From Larimichthys crocea (lineage: Eukaryota > Chordata > Actinopteri > Sciaenidae), in NCBI RefSeq assembly GCF_000972845.2, contig NC_040033.1, positions 3,066,241-3,130,240 of the forward strand: DNA of 64,000 nucleotides, read 5' to 3'. Each line of letters starts with the position of its first letter. Positions within the stretch are counted from its first letter, which is position 1. Below are positions 26,161-39,597 of the stretch, one piece after another. The position numbers were made by a program, and so were the translations under genes. Below the pieces are notes generated by a model that saw nothing but the letters and a program-made list of their open reading frames with translations, made no database searches and was not told the origin of the DNA.

Positions 26161-27560
26161 AAATCAGTGGAGTATTTTTATTATTATTATTTGGTTTGTC
26201 TGTTTTAATGACAATGTACACAATACACAATACATTTAATTGAATCAGTTTATGATTATCCAAAAAAGTGAATTATGCAATAAAGGTAATTTCACTGCAG
26301 AGTTCATGGAAACAGAAATCACCAGATCAAATGTTCATATTGAATATATTTCCCTAATCTTCCCAGCCAAAATAGTTAGATTCATATATATTCATAAGAC
26401 AATTTGAGGTGCTTGAGGCATATTTTTTATGAATTTATTGGAGATTAGTAGTTTCCCCCTGCTTCCACTCTTTGTTCTAAGCTATGCTACACATACCCTT
26501 CATGAATCTCTCTGCTGATCTCCCGCTGAACAGATTTTATCCTGATAGAGCAGTAAATTAGGTGACATCTCCAGTGACAAAGATGTATGTTCGTCGTCAA
26601 ATCTCAAAGTCATTGTAGTCATTTAAGTGTAACAGTGTATTTAGGTTCACTAGGCATCTACACAGCGATAAGGTAAGGGAGCTGTCTTCTACTTTCACAT
26701 TCATGACACTGATTTATTTTCAGCACTTGGGATGCCCCAAAACAACCTTGAATTGATTTGACAGCAGGGTGTCACTTTCACGTCCTCTGTGTATGCAGTT
26801 CACTTCCTTCACCCGTGCCCCCATGGCAACCTGTGAGGATGTGAAGGAGAATGGTGTTTTTTTTTTTTTTTTTTCTTTTGCTGGAGGGGTCTTCCATATT
26901 GCATGGCACTTAGATTTGGTACTGCAGCATGGCATCTCTTCTGAATGCTGGATACAAAGATACACCAGTGTACTGTAGACCCCAGCACTAAAAACCCTTT
27001 AAACTGCTATGATTGATGGTGTATTAGAACTAATTTGTTTGTTTACATGTAAGGAAAGTGCTCGGGAGAATAGAACATATCTGTCCCCAGTTCTAGCGTT
27101 TAATAAGGCAGGCTTCGCATCCTGTCAACACACATTCAACAGTCAATTCTCTTGGGCTCTCTTTTTTTAATCAACACACCCACTCACTTATAGCAATGCA
27201 GCACATTTCCATAACTGCCTTCACACTGCTTCATCTGTCTCCCATGTTGGGATAAACTCTTAGCTTTGTAATCACACACTTCAGGATGCAAAGGCCGTTT
27301 CCACATCAGTTATTGACAGCCACCCTAAATTGTACATAGTATTAGTAGTATTCTTAGTACATGGCTGATATGCCAATATGATTTTCTTCCAGAACCTTTG
27401 GGGTTTGTAAATCCTACGGCATTGAGTGATGCTTAGCATTGATGGGTTGGCGCAAACACATTTCCATTCCTTTGGGCGTTTTGTGGAACAAAACAATCAA
27501 GCAGGGTTAGAAAGTCACAGGGTACATTACAGTGACGGATTCCTGAAAGCCCAATAAAGA
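26161..27560. other. Intergenic, no gene recognised
   Basis: This is AT-rich sequence with an interrupted T run at 26857-26880. No exon or repeat was identified. Confidence 0.5.
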
Positions 27561-27564
27561 CCCT

Positions 27565-27820
27565 TACATCAATGCCAGTTTCAATTGATTACTTTTAATG
27601 AGTGTAAATAAATAATGCAGGACCGTTGACACACATACTCTTTCTCTTACACACACACACACGCTGGCAAGCAACAGAAACTTTAGTAAACTTTAATGCC
27701 CTTCAATTGCTTTGCCGTTGTTATAATGTCTTTGAGCAAAATTGCTTGTTAGCGCTTTGCCAGCCACCAGATCCCACTAGCACCAATAAGATGGCGTCAG
27801 AGGACCCTTCATCCTGTTAA
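27565..27820. promoter_or_regulatory. Candidate conserved non-coding element
   Basis: It contains CAATTGATTACTTTTAATGA (27583-27602), an array of homeodomain-type cores, and downstream CTTCAATTGCTTTGCCGTTG near 27700. The block is complex except for a short (CA)n at 27650-27662. No coding signature was seen; conservation was not tested. Confidence 0.3.
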
Positions 27821-29049
27821 GTCAGACGTACCGGTCAGCATTTGTGAAAGCGTGCAGGATGTTTAACTCTTCAACTGATTGGCAATGGCAGATCATACAT
27901 GTTGTTTAATCCGGTTGCTTTTGTTTGCCGAGAGGCACACAATCTTGCGTAGAATTTGTTGCTTTTATCTATCTTTATTTCATTGTTTTAGAGGACAAAA
28001 CTAGTATTTTCAAGGTATCTATGGAACCCAGGCACTGACATAATGTAGGGCACAAAAGGTTCCAGTTGGTGTACTGCTCCCACAACTCCCTCTACTATTC
28101 TACAACTACGACTGTAGTTGAGTCATGTTTACATTTTCATGTACATGTGGATTCATCCTCCTGGCAATCATCATTGCTCTTCTCGCTGCATTCAGTATGT
28201 AAGATGATGCTGCTCTTCTGAGCATCCCTCCACCATCTCCACCTAGTCTATCCAGATTCATCACCTTCATCGTCTTCGTCTGTCATCAGCTTCAGCAGAG
28301 TTATCACCACCACCACCAGTGTGTGGACTACATGGAGGGGGGTTTATCTTGCTCCTGCTCAGGGCCAACATGGCTCGATCGCAAAGCGCCAAAGACGTTT
28401 GATAAGATTTAATTATTACATATAGTATCTACTCGCCTGGTTGAACTACATTTAGTCAGCTAAACCTCATCAGACCTTGACCATAGCAGTGGTATCGAGA
28501 AAACTAATATGTTTTGCCTTGGTATTTGCTGATCACAATAATAAAGAACTTTATTGCCTTCCTAAAGTAAAGATTTACATTGAAACTTGAGCGTGCTTGT
28601 TAGTGAGTACAAGGGGCATAATAAGCCCCTTGGGGTTACTTGTGAGGACTTCAGACTTTTAGGCCGATGAAGCAGCATCTTTTGCAGAGTTCTTCAGAGA
28701 GGCAGCACTTTTCTGTTTTCTATTTTTCTTGCCAAGATACTTGCAAATCCACTCCTCTAACCTTTAGACCAGTGCATCCCCACAGTGCTGTTATGGTTGG
28801 ATCTTCCCCATTTTATCTGATGTACAATGTCATTCTCGAGGTGTGAGGAAGCGGTTGAGAACACATTGCCTACACCACGCAGTGCTACCAGTGGGGCGCT
28901 TTGCATTAAGCCTGGAATCACAGCGGCTCTTTCACTCAGCATGAATCCTGTCTCTACAATGTACGCATGTATATTTCATGAGCATTTGAAAATGTAAACT
29001 TCAGTTATCTCACTGTGTCATTTCTTTCCTCGATAGAAGTGTAAAAAAA

Positions 29050-29600
29050 AAAAAGGACAGATCCTGGCCATCTGTGATTCATTGATGCTGCCAACACGAC
29101 GTATTTGAATATGCAAGCTGTAGACAGACTTAGTCATACAATAATCATTTCCAGCATCCCTCTTTCTTCTTTGTGCTGCAATAGGACCAGTGGCCTGATT
29201 AGAGAGCCAGAGGCAGGCTGGTGCTTTGCCCTCTCTTTGCCTCCACATAAATAACTGTGTCATTGCTTGCTGAATTAACAAACACGGGCAGAGGGTTAAT
29301 TTTGTATTGTTGCTCATCTCTCTTTCTTTTGCTGCTCTGCCTGCTTTGCATTCTGAATTCACTGATTAAGTAAACCTGATTAGCCGAGCCGCCGCTGCCA
29401 AATTCACTCCTGAGTTCCAAAGAGGATCTCTCTCTCCTTCTCCCTCTCTGTCTCTCTGTCTCTATCTCTCTCACTTCATTTTCCATTCCTCCTATCTTGT
29501 CTTTCAAACAGATGAGTGGATGATGAGATTTGACAGGCCCATTTCTACCAACAGAGAGGTAGTTTCCTGTTTCCGAGGTTTGCACTGATGAAGGCTGACT
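29050..29600. promoter_or_regulatory. Candidate conserved non-coding element / enhancer
   Basis: This is a high-complexity block with CATTGATGCTGCC, TTTGAATATGCAAGC (an octamer-like ATGCAA), GAATTAACAAAC, GGGTTAATTTTG and GATTAAGTAAACC (a forkhead-like GTAAAC). It lies in the gene-free flank 3' of the vstm2a-like gene. A pyrimidine-rich CT tract occupies 29427-29475. No coding signature was seen. Confidence 0.35.
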
Positions 29601-31020
29601 GCCAAAACTAAGAGACCTGCAGTAAAACCAATTTGCAACATCACCTGCAAAATGTTACTTTTCACCCCCCCATCGCAGTAAACTCTGGACTAATTTGTAA
29701 ATGGGTCTGGGTTGCTCTGAAAACTGTCAAAATGTTTTTGCTCAGAAATATAAAGCAGGTATTTATTTTGCAGACTTCCGTGCCTCTTTTGTTTCTTTGC
29801 TCACCTGTAGCTCAGAAACTGTTTATTCAAATATCAATAAATAAGTAATTTTATGCAGCATTCAATGTTTTCATAAAATGTGCATACATTTACACATTTA
29901 ATGAGCATTTCATGAAATACATTTTTTTTAAAGGCACCTTTTGTGCTTTTTCTTCTACAGTTTACCAAGATGTTTCAAATGTCGAGTTGTCTATTCTGTG
30001 TGCAAGAGTGCTGTGATTTTCTTTTTAATTGATAACAGTTTTACTTTATGAATTATTGTTGTTTCTAATAAAATGCTCATAGACATCTATTGTATCTGTC
30101 ATATGTATATTTTAGCAAGTGCATAAGGGGCAAACATTCAAATTCTACGCTGCCAACTCATCAGCTTCACAAGATCTTGATGTATAATATGCATGCATTC
30201 AAGGTTAAGGAAGCCTTTTTAGTCTAATGGTGCATACGCATACATGTGTATACAGTTGGTATTTCTAAACATCTATTTATATCACACACTGATTACCTGC
30301 ACATAAGTGAATCATGATGATATCTACAGTTACAGTTATGAGCTAAACAGTAGTTACTGTCAGTCCAACGTATCATAGCACAGTACATACACACAGCACA
30401 GTCTGCATTTAAACCTTGAAAAGCTTGAAAAACTCCTACGCACTGATCAACTGTGTGTAATTATATTATCAGGACATTTGCATTGACGTTTATAAGATAT
30501 TATGAGTCATGTAATGCACCGAGGCTACGGAGACTCATTCAGTTTAATTATATTTATATCTAAACACCTATACAGACAACTTACTTTATATTTGTCTATA
30601 CTTAGTGATGCACATTGATTAACTGTATAATCTCATTATAATGACAGTGTTTGAGTTATTGTGGGCTACATGTTGAATTAAAGTATATGTATATCGTGCA
30701 CACTTACAAAGTCGCATACTTTGATGCATTAAAGCTTCGTGCTGAAGTGTTTCAAAGCTCCCATTGTTCCTTTTAGCAGCTATTCCTCAGCCGATACATG
30801 GGGTCAGTCCTCGTGATTATAGAGGCATAAAAAAGCATGACAATCAGCAGCTCGACACACAGCAATCACACACATTTTCCTGAGGGAATGCTCTTCTAGT
30901 TTTATATTACTTTTTTTCTTTTCTTTTCTTTTTTTTCCATTCCCATCTCTTGGTAGTTGTATAAATAAAGGCTGGATTGAATTTGAGTAACATTTAGCAC
31001 TACTATCAGATGAAAAGTGG
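29601..31020. other. Intergenic, no gene recognised
   Basis: This is AT-rich unique-looking sequence directly downstream of the possible 3' end of the vstm2a-like gene. No exon or repeat was identified. Confidence 0.5.
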
Positions 31021-32395
31021 TTTATTCCACACACACATTCACACTCACAGAAAAAAGAAACTCTCTTTCCGAGTTGGAAACTGGGCCAGTCTTTGCCGTT
31101 GTCAGCACTCTCTCCAGTTCACTCACTATAAAGCTCAGTATGTTACCAACCGAACAGATGGAATCCCTTCAGTGTTTGAATTTCATCTGTGAAAATGGTT
31201 TATTTAAATATTATTCTGATATCGTCATTATAATACAAACTGTTGCAATGTTCCAGTACAGAAGCCTCACACAATACCAAAGAAAAGAGAACTATAATTC
31301 ATCAGAATTTTTGACAGCTCAACAAACAGACAGGACCGCATTGAAATGAAATACATTAGAAGAAACAAATACATCTAGAGTGGATGAGTAGCGTGGCATA
31401 TAAAACAGAACAGAGAGGAAAAAATAGTGGTTGTGTGATGTTTCTGATATATAACATCCCTGGATGAAGGAACTGCAGCTCTAGCCGTCATTGTGAACTG
31501 TTCTCCTCTTCGGTAACCTTGTCGCTCGGAAGCAATTCAGCTTCCATCACAGCCCAAACGTTTTTTCACCAAGCGTCATTTTTCATCACTCCGATCACAA
31601 TATCAAATCAATCATCGCTCCAATCTCTCCTTCGTTGTTATTTAATATGTTGCAAGGACCCACAGTGAAGCGAGCCCCCTAGATTAAGATGAAAGCTTTA
31701 TAAAGGAGATGTTTCTAATATATATAGATATCACTTTTTTTTTTCTTTTTTTGTCAAATACATTTTACCCAAGTTCATTTTGAAGAGATGAAAACCCACT
31801 TTGGACTTGTTAACACTTGAATATGAGTACATGACACCATTGTTACAAGTACAGAACATCACTGGCCTCTGCCTTTTTAAATGGATTAAAAAAAAATGTT
31901 AACATGCTGATTATTTCATTTACAAGTTGTACAGATCTTTAACTTTTTACATGAGGGTTTGGACAAACTGTCCACTCAGACTGTGCACACTCGCTCCAAA
32001 AGTGCTGATTTTCCAACAGAATCAACATCCAAATATTATTCTCGACACCTTTAAAATAAACTCTCTCCCAAACTTTCTGCATCATATAAAGCAAACGTGT
32101 CTCTTTTCCAAACACGGCGATTGATTCCCAGTCACAGCAGAGTGGCGTATATATGACGGTGATGCTAGATTAACTGTCCAAACGCACCCTGAAGCTATTT
32201 GGAACTTGAAGGATCGGACGGGGTCACCCTCTATCGCCCACACACATCTTGTATCCAGGATGGAAGCTGCTGATCAGTCGATGTCTCTGGCCCGTTCCCA
32301 AAGCGTGACCCACTCTGTCAGCCTTTGGACCTCTGTGCTGAATCAACAAGTTTCCCTCCACAGTTCTTTGGGAATGCAGTACAACTATACAAGGG

Positions 32396-32400
<5 letters not shown>

Positions 32401-32427
<27 letters not shown>
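32401..32427. repeat. T27 homopolymer
   Basis: This is an uninterrupted T run within the possible 3' UTR; it would read as A27 in the minus-strand transcript. Confidence 0.95.
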
Positions 32428-32430
<3 letters not shown>

Positions 32431-32613
32431 TTGTCTGCAAAGCGGAATAAAAGCTTGAGGGAAAAAAAAAACAACAAAAGAAAAACACAGCACAGTAATC
32501 GTTGGCAATAACATCTGCATGTCGTGTATGAATGTTAGATTATACCATACAGCACACAACTACATAATCATGCTTCATGTTACCTTATCGGCGTAAATTT
32601 TGGGCATCAACTG

Positions 32614-32644
<31 letters not shown>

Positions 32645-33233
32645 ACAGAATGTGCTTAGGGGTCAGTGTTTACCAAAATAAAATATTGATCTCATTGCAG
32701 GGCAACTGCTGCTGTCTGGCAGCATGATACACATGGTGGTTAACATTCAGTTACAGCATGATTCTTCAGACATAAATCAACTACTCTATTATTCATAAAT
32801 ATTTCAGTTTGAATTTTTTGAACATCTGCATTTCTGACGGATGGTGCACAATATCCTTTCCAGCTCAAAAGTTAACAACAAAAAGAATCCAGTGTATATG
32901 GTTAGGTAAGAATGTGTCATGGTTCAGTAATCTGTTGCACTGTGGAACACCCCAAAGAAAAAAAAAAAACACTGTTGTGTGTGTTTGTTTCAGATTGTCA
33001 AAGCGTGTTGCTTATAAATGCTCTGCATGGATAAAAATCTCTGTGATATATCATCTGAAAATAAAGCTAAAAATATAGAAGTGTGAGATATAAGGGAGAA
33101 GATTTCAATAAAACTAACTCATTTCTCCCCAATAATGGGTCATATACAATGTTAATGTTAAGCAGGTCTGCTCTCTTATGCTGCATCTCATATCACCATC
33201 CAGCCACTCAAACATCTGTCTGCAAATGTGCCA

Positions 33234-33259
33234 GTGTGTGTGTGTGTGTGTGTGTGTGT
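33234..33259. repeat. (GT)13 microsatellite
   Basis: This is an uninterrupted GT run of 26 bases. Confidence 0.97.
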
Positions 33260-34366
33260 TTCTGAAACTAGCAACACTCATGACCCAGTGTTTGAGTTCT
33301 CGTTCACCTTTCTGTAATAATGACACATACCAGGGAGGCGCACAGCAACTGAAGCATGCCGTTTGTGAAAAACGGTGCAGGTCAATTAAAACTAATCATC
33401 CGATCCGGTCACATATCAGGATTTTGAATGAGTCATAAATTGTGACATCCTTTTTTTTTTATTATTATTCCTACCGAGGATGCAATACAAATTAAAATGA
33501 CAAGGGACAATTTGTTTATTTCACACCAAAGTTAGCACATTAAAATAAAGCTAAATTCAACATACTGTAACACTGAACTCCAAGTGTTGACTTACGTAGC
33601 TCAAATAACGTATGTTCCCTTCGTTTAAGCCTTCAGACTAATAAGCATGCACACCTGTATATGTATCACTAACAAGATGTAAAATTATGCACATCAGATA
33701 ATTTGGATGGCCAATACAGCTCAAGAAAAATGATAAATTTAACCTTTGTTAACCTGATGGTTAATGTTAACAGTCTGAATTAACATATACTTGAATTTCT
33801 TTTGCTTCTTTGAGAGGGCCAGAGCGCCTATTCACAATGAAGTTTCATGGCCAAGATGGAGAGTGTCAGCTATGTATACAGCACATACAGTAATTCTAGT
33901 GTGTTTCAAATAAAACAGATATATATCTAGAATCGTATATATATTACACAAATGTAGATTCTCATTTTTTCTTGTTCACTTTTGAGCAATGAACACATGA
34001 ACAGGAAAGGTGAGACCCTAAGAAAGTCATTCTTCCGTGAGAGTTATCCAACAAGATACAGAGTCCGTTCTCACACCGGAGCGTTGCACCATGGATGGTG
34101 GCGACGTCTGTACAAAAGGTAATCCAACTGGTTTTAAAGGTGACTGGTGGTTTACAGTGGCTAATAACAATGTGCTGGGTACAAGAGCAGTAGGAGGCTG
34201 GTAAATGAGGGCCAACTGTGCAGTCCGCATGGTGAGGGGGCAAAGAAATAATAAAAAAAAAATAATCAAAATAAAACAGGCAATTTTCTTGTTCGCTTTG
34301 AGAGCAAACAGAAAGAGAGAGCGAGAGAGAGCGAGATCGGGGCGCAAACCATATCAGTTCTTCAAA

Positions 34367-34443
34367 TTATAACAAGGCATCCCTCACCAAACCACATGCC
34401 AGAAGGAGGACAGCCAGTCCATAGCTGGATGATATTCTTGTAC
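34367..34443 (-). CDS. vstm2a: vstm2a-like gene, terminal exon with hydrophobic C-terminus and stop
   Basis: The minus strand has a pyrimidine-rich acceptor (TCTCTTCTCTTCTTAG). The exon then opens GTACAAGAATATCATCC and runs to a TAA at 34367-34369. The single base G left by the 50704 donor plus GT makes Gly, followed by TRISSSYGLAVLLLACGLVR and then DALL before the stop. The tail is small polar residues (SSS), a hydrophobic stretch of about 12 residues and almost nothing after it. That layout fits a GPI-attachment signal or a very short membrane anchor and suits the family name (V-set and transmembrane). The call rests on phase agreement, a good acceptor and the protein character. No cDNA was seen, so a further exon in the 16.3-kb intron before it remains possible. 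Confidence 0.75.
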
Positions 34444-34997
34444 CTAAGAAGAGAAGAGACAAAGGGTTAACACATGTACAATGGAGATTAGATTTTATGA
34501 TATAACCGTTGCACAGATTTCTCTAGCCTGATGAACAGAGTATCGCACTCTGTAAGAAATATGGATTTTTTGATAAAATTATATACAGCGGTAAGCGATA
34601 TGTGCATATGTGTGTGTGGTGACAAGGTCAACACAACCCCGCTATGAGGTTTTGCCATAACATTTTTCATTGTCTTTTATTAGGTAGTTTCAATGAGATC
34701 AAGTTGTTTTTCCCGAGTACACAAAACAGCCACAGCCAGACAACCACGCAACTAGCATGCAAGATACAAAGCATACAGTATGAATCCAGAGAACCAGCTA
34801 AATTAATTATATATGTTTTATCAATGCAAGCAAACACTGAAGTCAATAAAAAGACCAGATAATGAAGCTGGAAGAAAGAGAATTGAAGGATGAGTACAGC
34901 TTGAGGCTTATACAAAGGTAGTAATCTCTTTGAAGCTCTATTTGGCCTTGATTTATAGACACACATGTATACACGTATAAAAAATGCATATATATAT

Positions 34998-35002
34998 AGA
35001 TA

Positions 35003-35043
<41 letters not shown>
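34998..35043. repeat. Compound (AT)n(AC)n microsatellite
   Basis: An alternating AT tract passes directly into a CA tract within the large intron. Confidence 0.95.
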
Positions 35044-35044
<1 letters not shown>

Positions 35045-38000
35045 TAGGAATTTAGGTTCATGTTCACGTTGCTTATCCCCAATTACACAGTGCTCCATCC
35101 TTGCATGCATACAACATGGATGAGATATTTGGGTGGAGGATTCTGGTCATGGAAAATAAAATAAAGATAATAATGTATGATGAGATGCACACGCCAACAA
35201 ACATCCCAGGCTGTCCTCACAAAAAAAAAAAAAACGAGAGCATCAGTTGTTCCAGAAAACCCTCAAATAAAACATCATCCATCATTTTACACATCTTATT
35301 TTCTTTGAACCATGATGGCAGCCATTCCCTAACCTTAACCCAGCGTTAATTACCGTAACCATGGCGAAAAAGGTCAATTAACCTTAATGAAGTATTGATT
35401 TTAAGTCAAAGGCATCCTTGCCCTTAATCTAACAGAGTTGTTTCTGTCCCTAAACCTAACCAAACCTTAACCACAGTGTTGTCAGATGGATTTATCGTCC
35501 AGCGGGTTTTGAAAGTACAAATAAATGATGTTCTGTTGATAGTGGCAGCAGAGCAGGAAACATGTTCGGTGTAGTATTGGAGGGAATGGATGAAACACAT
35601 TGTGTTGTTTGATCTGAAGGACTTGTTTCAGGCTTCACACCTTCACATACTTAGTTTATTTTCTTGTTATATAATGTGGCCATGTCTCTGTTTGTGTTTC
35701 ACCCTCTTTTGCATTCCATGTTTTGCAGCATATGGTTTTATAAAATGTGCTTTGCTGCTGAGAAGATTCTAAAGGGTGCAAGGGTTCATACACATGAACA
35801 TAGACATTCATCCATCTTGTTACTCAACAGGTTTTTATTGTTATTTGCTGTCACGAAACACAAGACTGAGAATATGAGTTTCTTCTTTGTAACAAAAGTG
35901 TTGTACACACGTGAAGAGCTTGAACCATCGTGAGGATGGTCACGCCTTTATTTTTTAAAATGTATTGTCATATTAGTCATTAGTGCCACCAGCTTATTAG
36001 GACCCATATTTACACTGATTGTTAGGCAGCAGCCTCGAGTGGCTGTAGTAATTATGATGGGAGAAAAGTAGGAAGTCACGTGACACAGTATAAAGAGCCA
36101 CATAAGGAGCAGGTTAGGGTTGATGGATGGGTCAAATGTAGCCAGACCTTCACCAAGAGTCAATTTAGTTTCAGTTTATTTAAGTTAAGTAACCTAGTCA
36201 AGTAGTTGTGTTGCCTAAACCTGATCAGTTCCCCACATTAACCTTGTGATAAGAAAGATCCAGCACACCAAAGGTCTAATATCCCTGTTGCTGGTACTCT
36301 TCAATGGAGGCTGATTGGCAATTGACCTTCTCAGTCATTTAAGTGTAAGAATGTCTTGTGATTTACATATTCATGTCCTCAGGCACATCACGCAGCTCAG
36401 TGTGATCGCAGAACTGGTATTTTATAGAAACTGATGCAAACCTGGAGGTCTAAAACTGGCACTTTGTCGGTGACAACAAACTTACATATCCTTACATAAA
36501 TTCCTCTATCTTCAAACAAGCACAGAATCCTCTCACCCCCACTCTCCCTGACCTCCCCCACTGTTATGAAAAGGATTTACATGGGTAGCTACCGATCGTC
36601 GCCTCGGCCCTGACAAACTGCTATCATCACTGCAGGCAGCTCTGACTGCTTACTGAGCATCTGACATGACTAACAACTGCAAGCCATAACACAGCTCCTT
36701 CTGTTTGATTCACCTGTGTCTCGGGGACATCGAACCTGAACTGATGCGAGCGAAGAGAGCAAAGTAACGGATGACAACTATACAGTGCTATGCAGCAGAA
36801 CTCCGTGGCCAAACAGATCGGCAGAAACAGAGAGAGAAAGGATGTGAGGGAGACAAAAGCTTGAAAGGCGGGAGAAGAGAGCAATAAGAGCAGGATGAAG
36901 TTGTAATCCTGTGAAACAAGGCAAGACTTGGGGAAATGGAAAATGAATGAAAATGAACGATTCACTAAATCATATTGACATTGACTAGATTCCAGGTTTT
37001 AGGAAGGAAATCATCCAGAGGGACACTTTGTTCCTCTTTGTTCCTCTCGGCCCCAGGTCTGGACTGTCTGTGCTGTGCTCGGGGGAGGATGAAGAGAGGA
37101 ATGCGGGAGGCGGTGGGGGGGGTTTGACCCTTTATTCCTCCCCCACCACATCTCATTTGGCTTGAGGTGATCTAGAGAACAGGAGTGCCACAGAGGAGCA
37201 GCAATCACTCTGGGCCAAAACACCCTTCACACACAGAATAATTAATCAGCCTCCAGCTAGGAGTCAGAGCAAGACACAGACGCAGAGAGACATACAAATG
37301 TACATGGGAAAAAAAACCCCAAAACATGCACTAATTCACTAATATCAAGCTTTTTTCCAATAATCTGGTCGGCAACAGTGAAACCACAGTTTAAGACCTG
37401 CAATTTAATCTAAAAAACAAAACAAAAAACACCTGTTCTGAACATCTTGCACCATTTTGAGGCACAGTCGTGAGTCATATAGCTCCGTGTAACACGGTTG
37501 TAAAGCAAACCGGCTCTGTGTCTGTTTCAGACACCAAATTAGATTTGGATTTGCACAGGAAAGCTGTAGGAAATCATCACGACTGCTTCATTCCTGTGTC
37601 GTTTTCCACCACCGTTATTACTCCTTGTGTCATATATGTGCAAATTCAATTCACAAAGACCTAAATTAACCAAATAATGACGACAAACTGACAAGTCACG
37701 AAGGTTTTTCGATATGGGATCGTGGAGTAAAAATAACACCTGAGCAACATCAGCCAAGCTTTATCCTGTGGTGCACAACTAATCTGGTGAAAATGATAAA
37801 AAGTTACAGAGGAGGAACTGAGCGAGGAGCGGCTTCTTTTAAAAATCATTTCTAAATGTATTTGTGGAGATGTATCCACCAGATGTCTGACTCTGAGCAG
37901 TGACAATCAAGGTCATTGTTATTTACATCAAATATTTGGATGCTCTTTGCATCTGTGGAGCATTCTCTGTTCATTGTATCTCTATGTGTTAACGTCATTA

Positions 38001-39058
38001 TAACACAGTGATGAAGTGGCACTGGGCTGATATTAAATTCATGTTCCTCTACATCAAACTGGCACTTCTTCACAGATTTGCATATATCTGAGCCCACTTC
38101 GGGTTTAGTGTTCTGTTCTTGAGTCATGTGTGTCAATGTGGAACAAAATCCTTCAGTGGTGCATTAACAGCACCGGTTTGGACCAAAGTATACAGTGTTG
38201 TTGTACTAGACAGGTGAAAACACATTGCCCACACAGCACATGCATTGTGTATCGCTCTGTTTTGAATAGTGTCGGCATTGAGCTATGTTGGTTCATTTGC
38301 TGTCTGGGTCACTGTGTTTGTAGATTGCATGAGGGAAGCTTTCATATGAACTGGAGGCAAACACGTCGCACTGCACCGCGCTGTTTGAGGACGAGAGCGG
38401 ATTTCGGCAACTCATTTATTTACTAAACTGCAGATGAGCAAATGTTTGTTGTGTGTTTGTGTCCTTTTGCTAAATTTTCATATATTCTCTCTATTTTCAC
38501 AAATATGAAGCAGTTCGGCTCAATACTGAGTTAATGTACACTGATAGCTGTGGGGAGAAATCCCACAGCTATTCTGCTAAATACCTGCACGGCTGGGCTG
38601 TGAGAGCAGCTCTCAGTAATGTCAGGTTAAATTGATGCAATATATGTAGCACTTTTAGCACTCCTTTTTTACTGCAATGTATGAAAGATAATGGAAGCCT
38701 TTTTATGACAATGGTATGACAATTACTATTGTCAACATAAAAACGACCAGAATCAAATACCCTGTGTATTAAAGCTTGATATATGACATGGAGCTCCACT
38801 GTTGTCCAAAAACTATTACTTTTGTTGTTGTTGTTGCTGCCTGGCTCTATATTTCTATTGGTTTACACATTGTGAGCTGTGGCTCTGTCCTGCTCACTAG
38901 AAACAAATCAGGGATTCAGTGTCTTGATCAAGGACAGTGTGACATGCAGACACGGTGACCAGCTGGACCTACACCTGCTCCAACTGCTGCCGAGCTCTGA
39001 ATAGTGTAGGGTGAATGCCGGGCATGGATGTTGAGTAACATTACAAGTTGACGTCACA

Positions 39059-39080
39059 AAAAAAAAAAAAAAAAAAAAAA
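39059..39080. repeat. A22 homopolymer
   Basis: This is an uninterrupted A run in the large intron. No retroposon body was recognised upstream of it. Confidence 0.95.
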
Positions 39081-39562
39081 CATGATATGAAACTGAAAAG
39101 AAAGATGCAGCTAAATACAGCAGCAACACAGTGAGACAGGGCTGAGATTGCTGGGTCATAATGACCTCCTTCTGGGTATAACTCAACATGATGGGTCCCT
39201 GCATGATGCACAGCTGTTCTGGGTCATTGGTTCTTTGGTGTCACTTCTGACATCTTCCAGATGTGCTTTTAAACTCTACTGAAGCAACTCTAAATAGTGT
39301 CGCACTGCCTCTAGAATCTGGTGATCAAGCCACACTTGTACAGAACAGCGGGGAGATTGTTATTCATACATTATTGATTTGCTGTTGTAGTGGTTTCTAT
39401 TGCTTTAGTTGATATTTGGAAAGTCATTTTTCAGTTTGGGCGTCTGGGGGAACACAAACAGCCAGAAAAAAAAGTGCATGTAGATATCATTTTATAAGAG
39501 AAAGAATAAGTGGAGGAAGTGTAGCTGTAGCTGAGATGAAGACGTCAGTCGGCATTAATATG

Positions 39563-39597
39563 CACACACACACACGCACACACACACACACACACAC
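39563..39597. repeat. (CA)n microsatellite with one interruption
   Basis: This is a CA dinucleotide tract broken by a single CG unit. Confidence 0.97.

Larger units (their letters stand above)
31021..34366 (-). other. Probable 3' UTR of the vstm2a-like gene, 3' limit uncertain
   Basis: The sequence immediately downstream (minus strand) of the stop at 34367 must be 3' UTR if the terminal exon is right. No open coding exon was recognised here. The minus strand has several AATAAA-type hexamers, for example at 33516-33521, 31199-31204 and 31021-31026; the last is followed by a TG-bearing stretch. Any of these could end the transcript, so the span given is a maximum. A 27-base T run (32401-32427), an A-rich run near 32618-32645 and a (TG)n tract lie inside. 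Confidence 0.25.

Noticed and set aside
34667..35110. 147-codon antisense frame
   Set aside because: Much of it is translated (AT)n/(CA)n microsatellite, with no protein family resemblance.
35325..35470. Interstitial telomere-like array (CCTAACC words)
   Set aside because: The words are irregular and interspersed with unrelated sequence, unlike a (TTAGGG)n array; they resemble a dispersed fish repeat.
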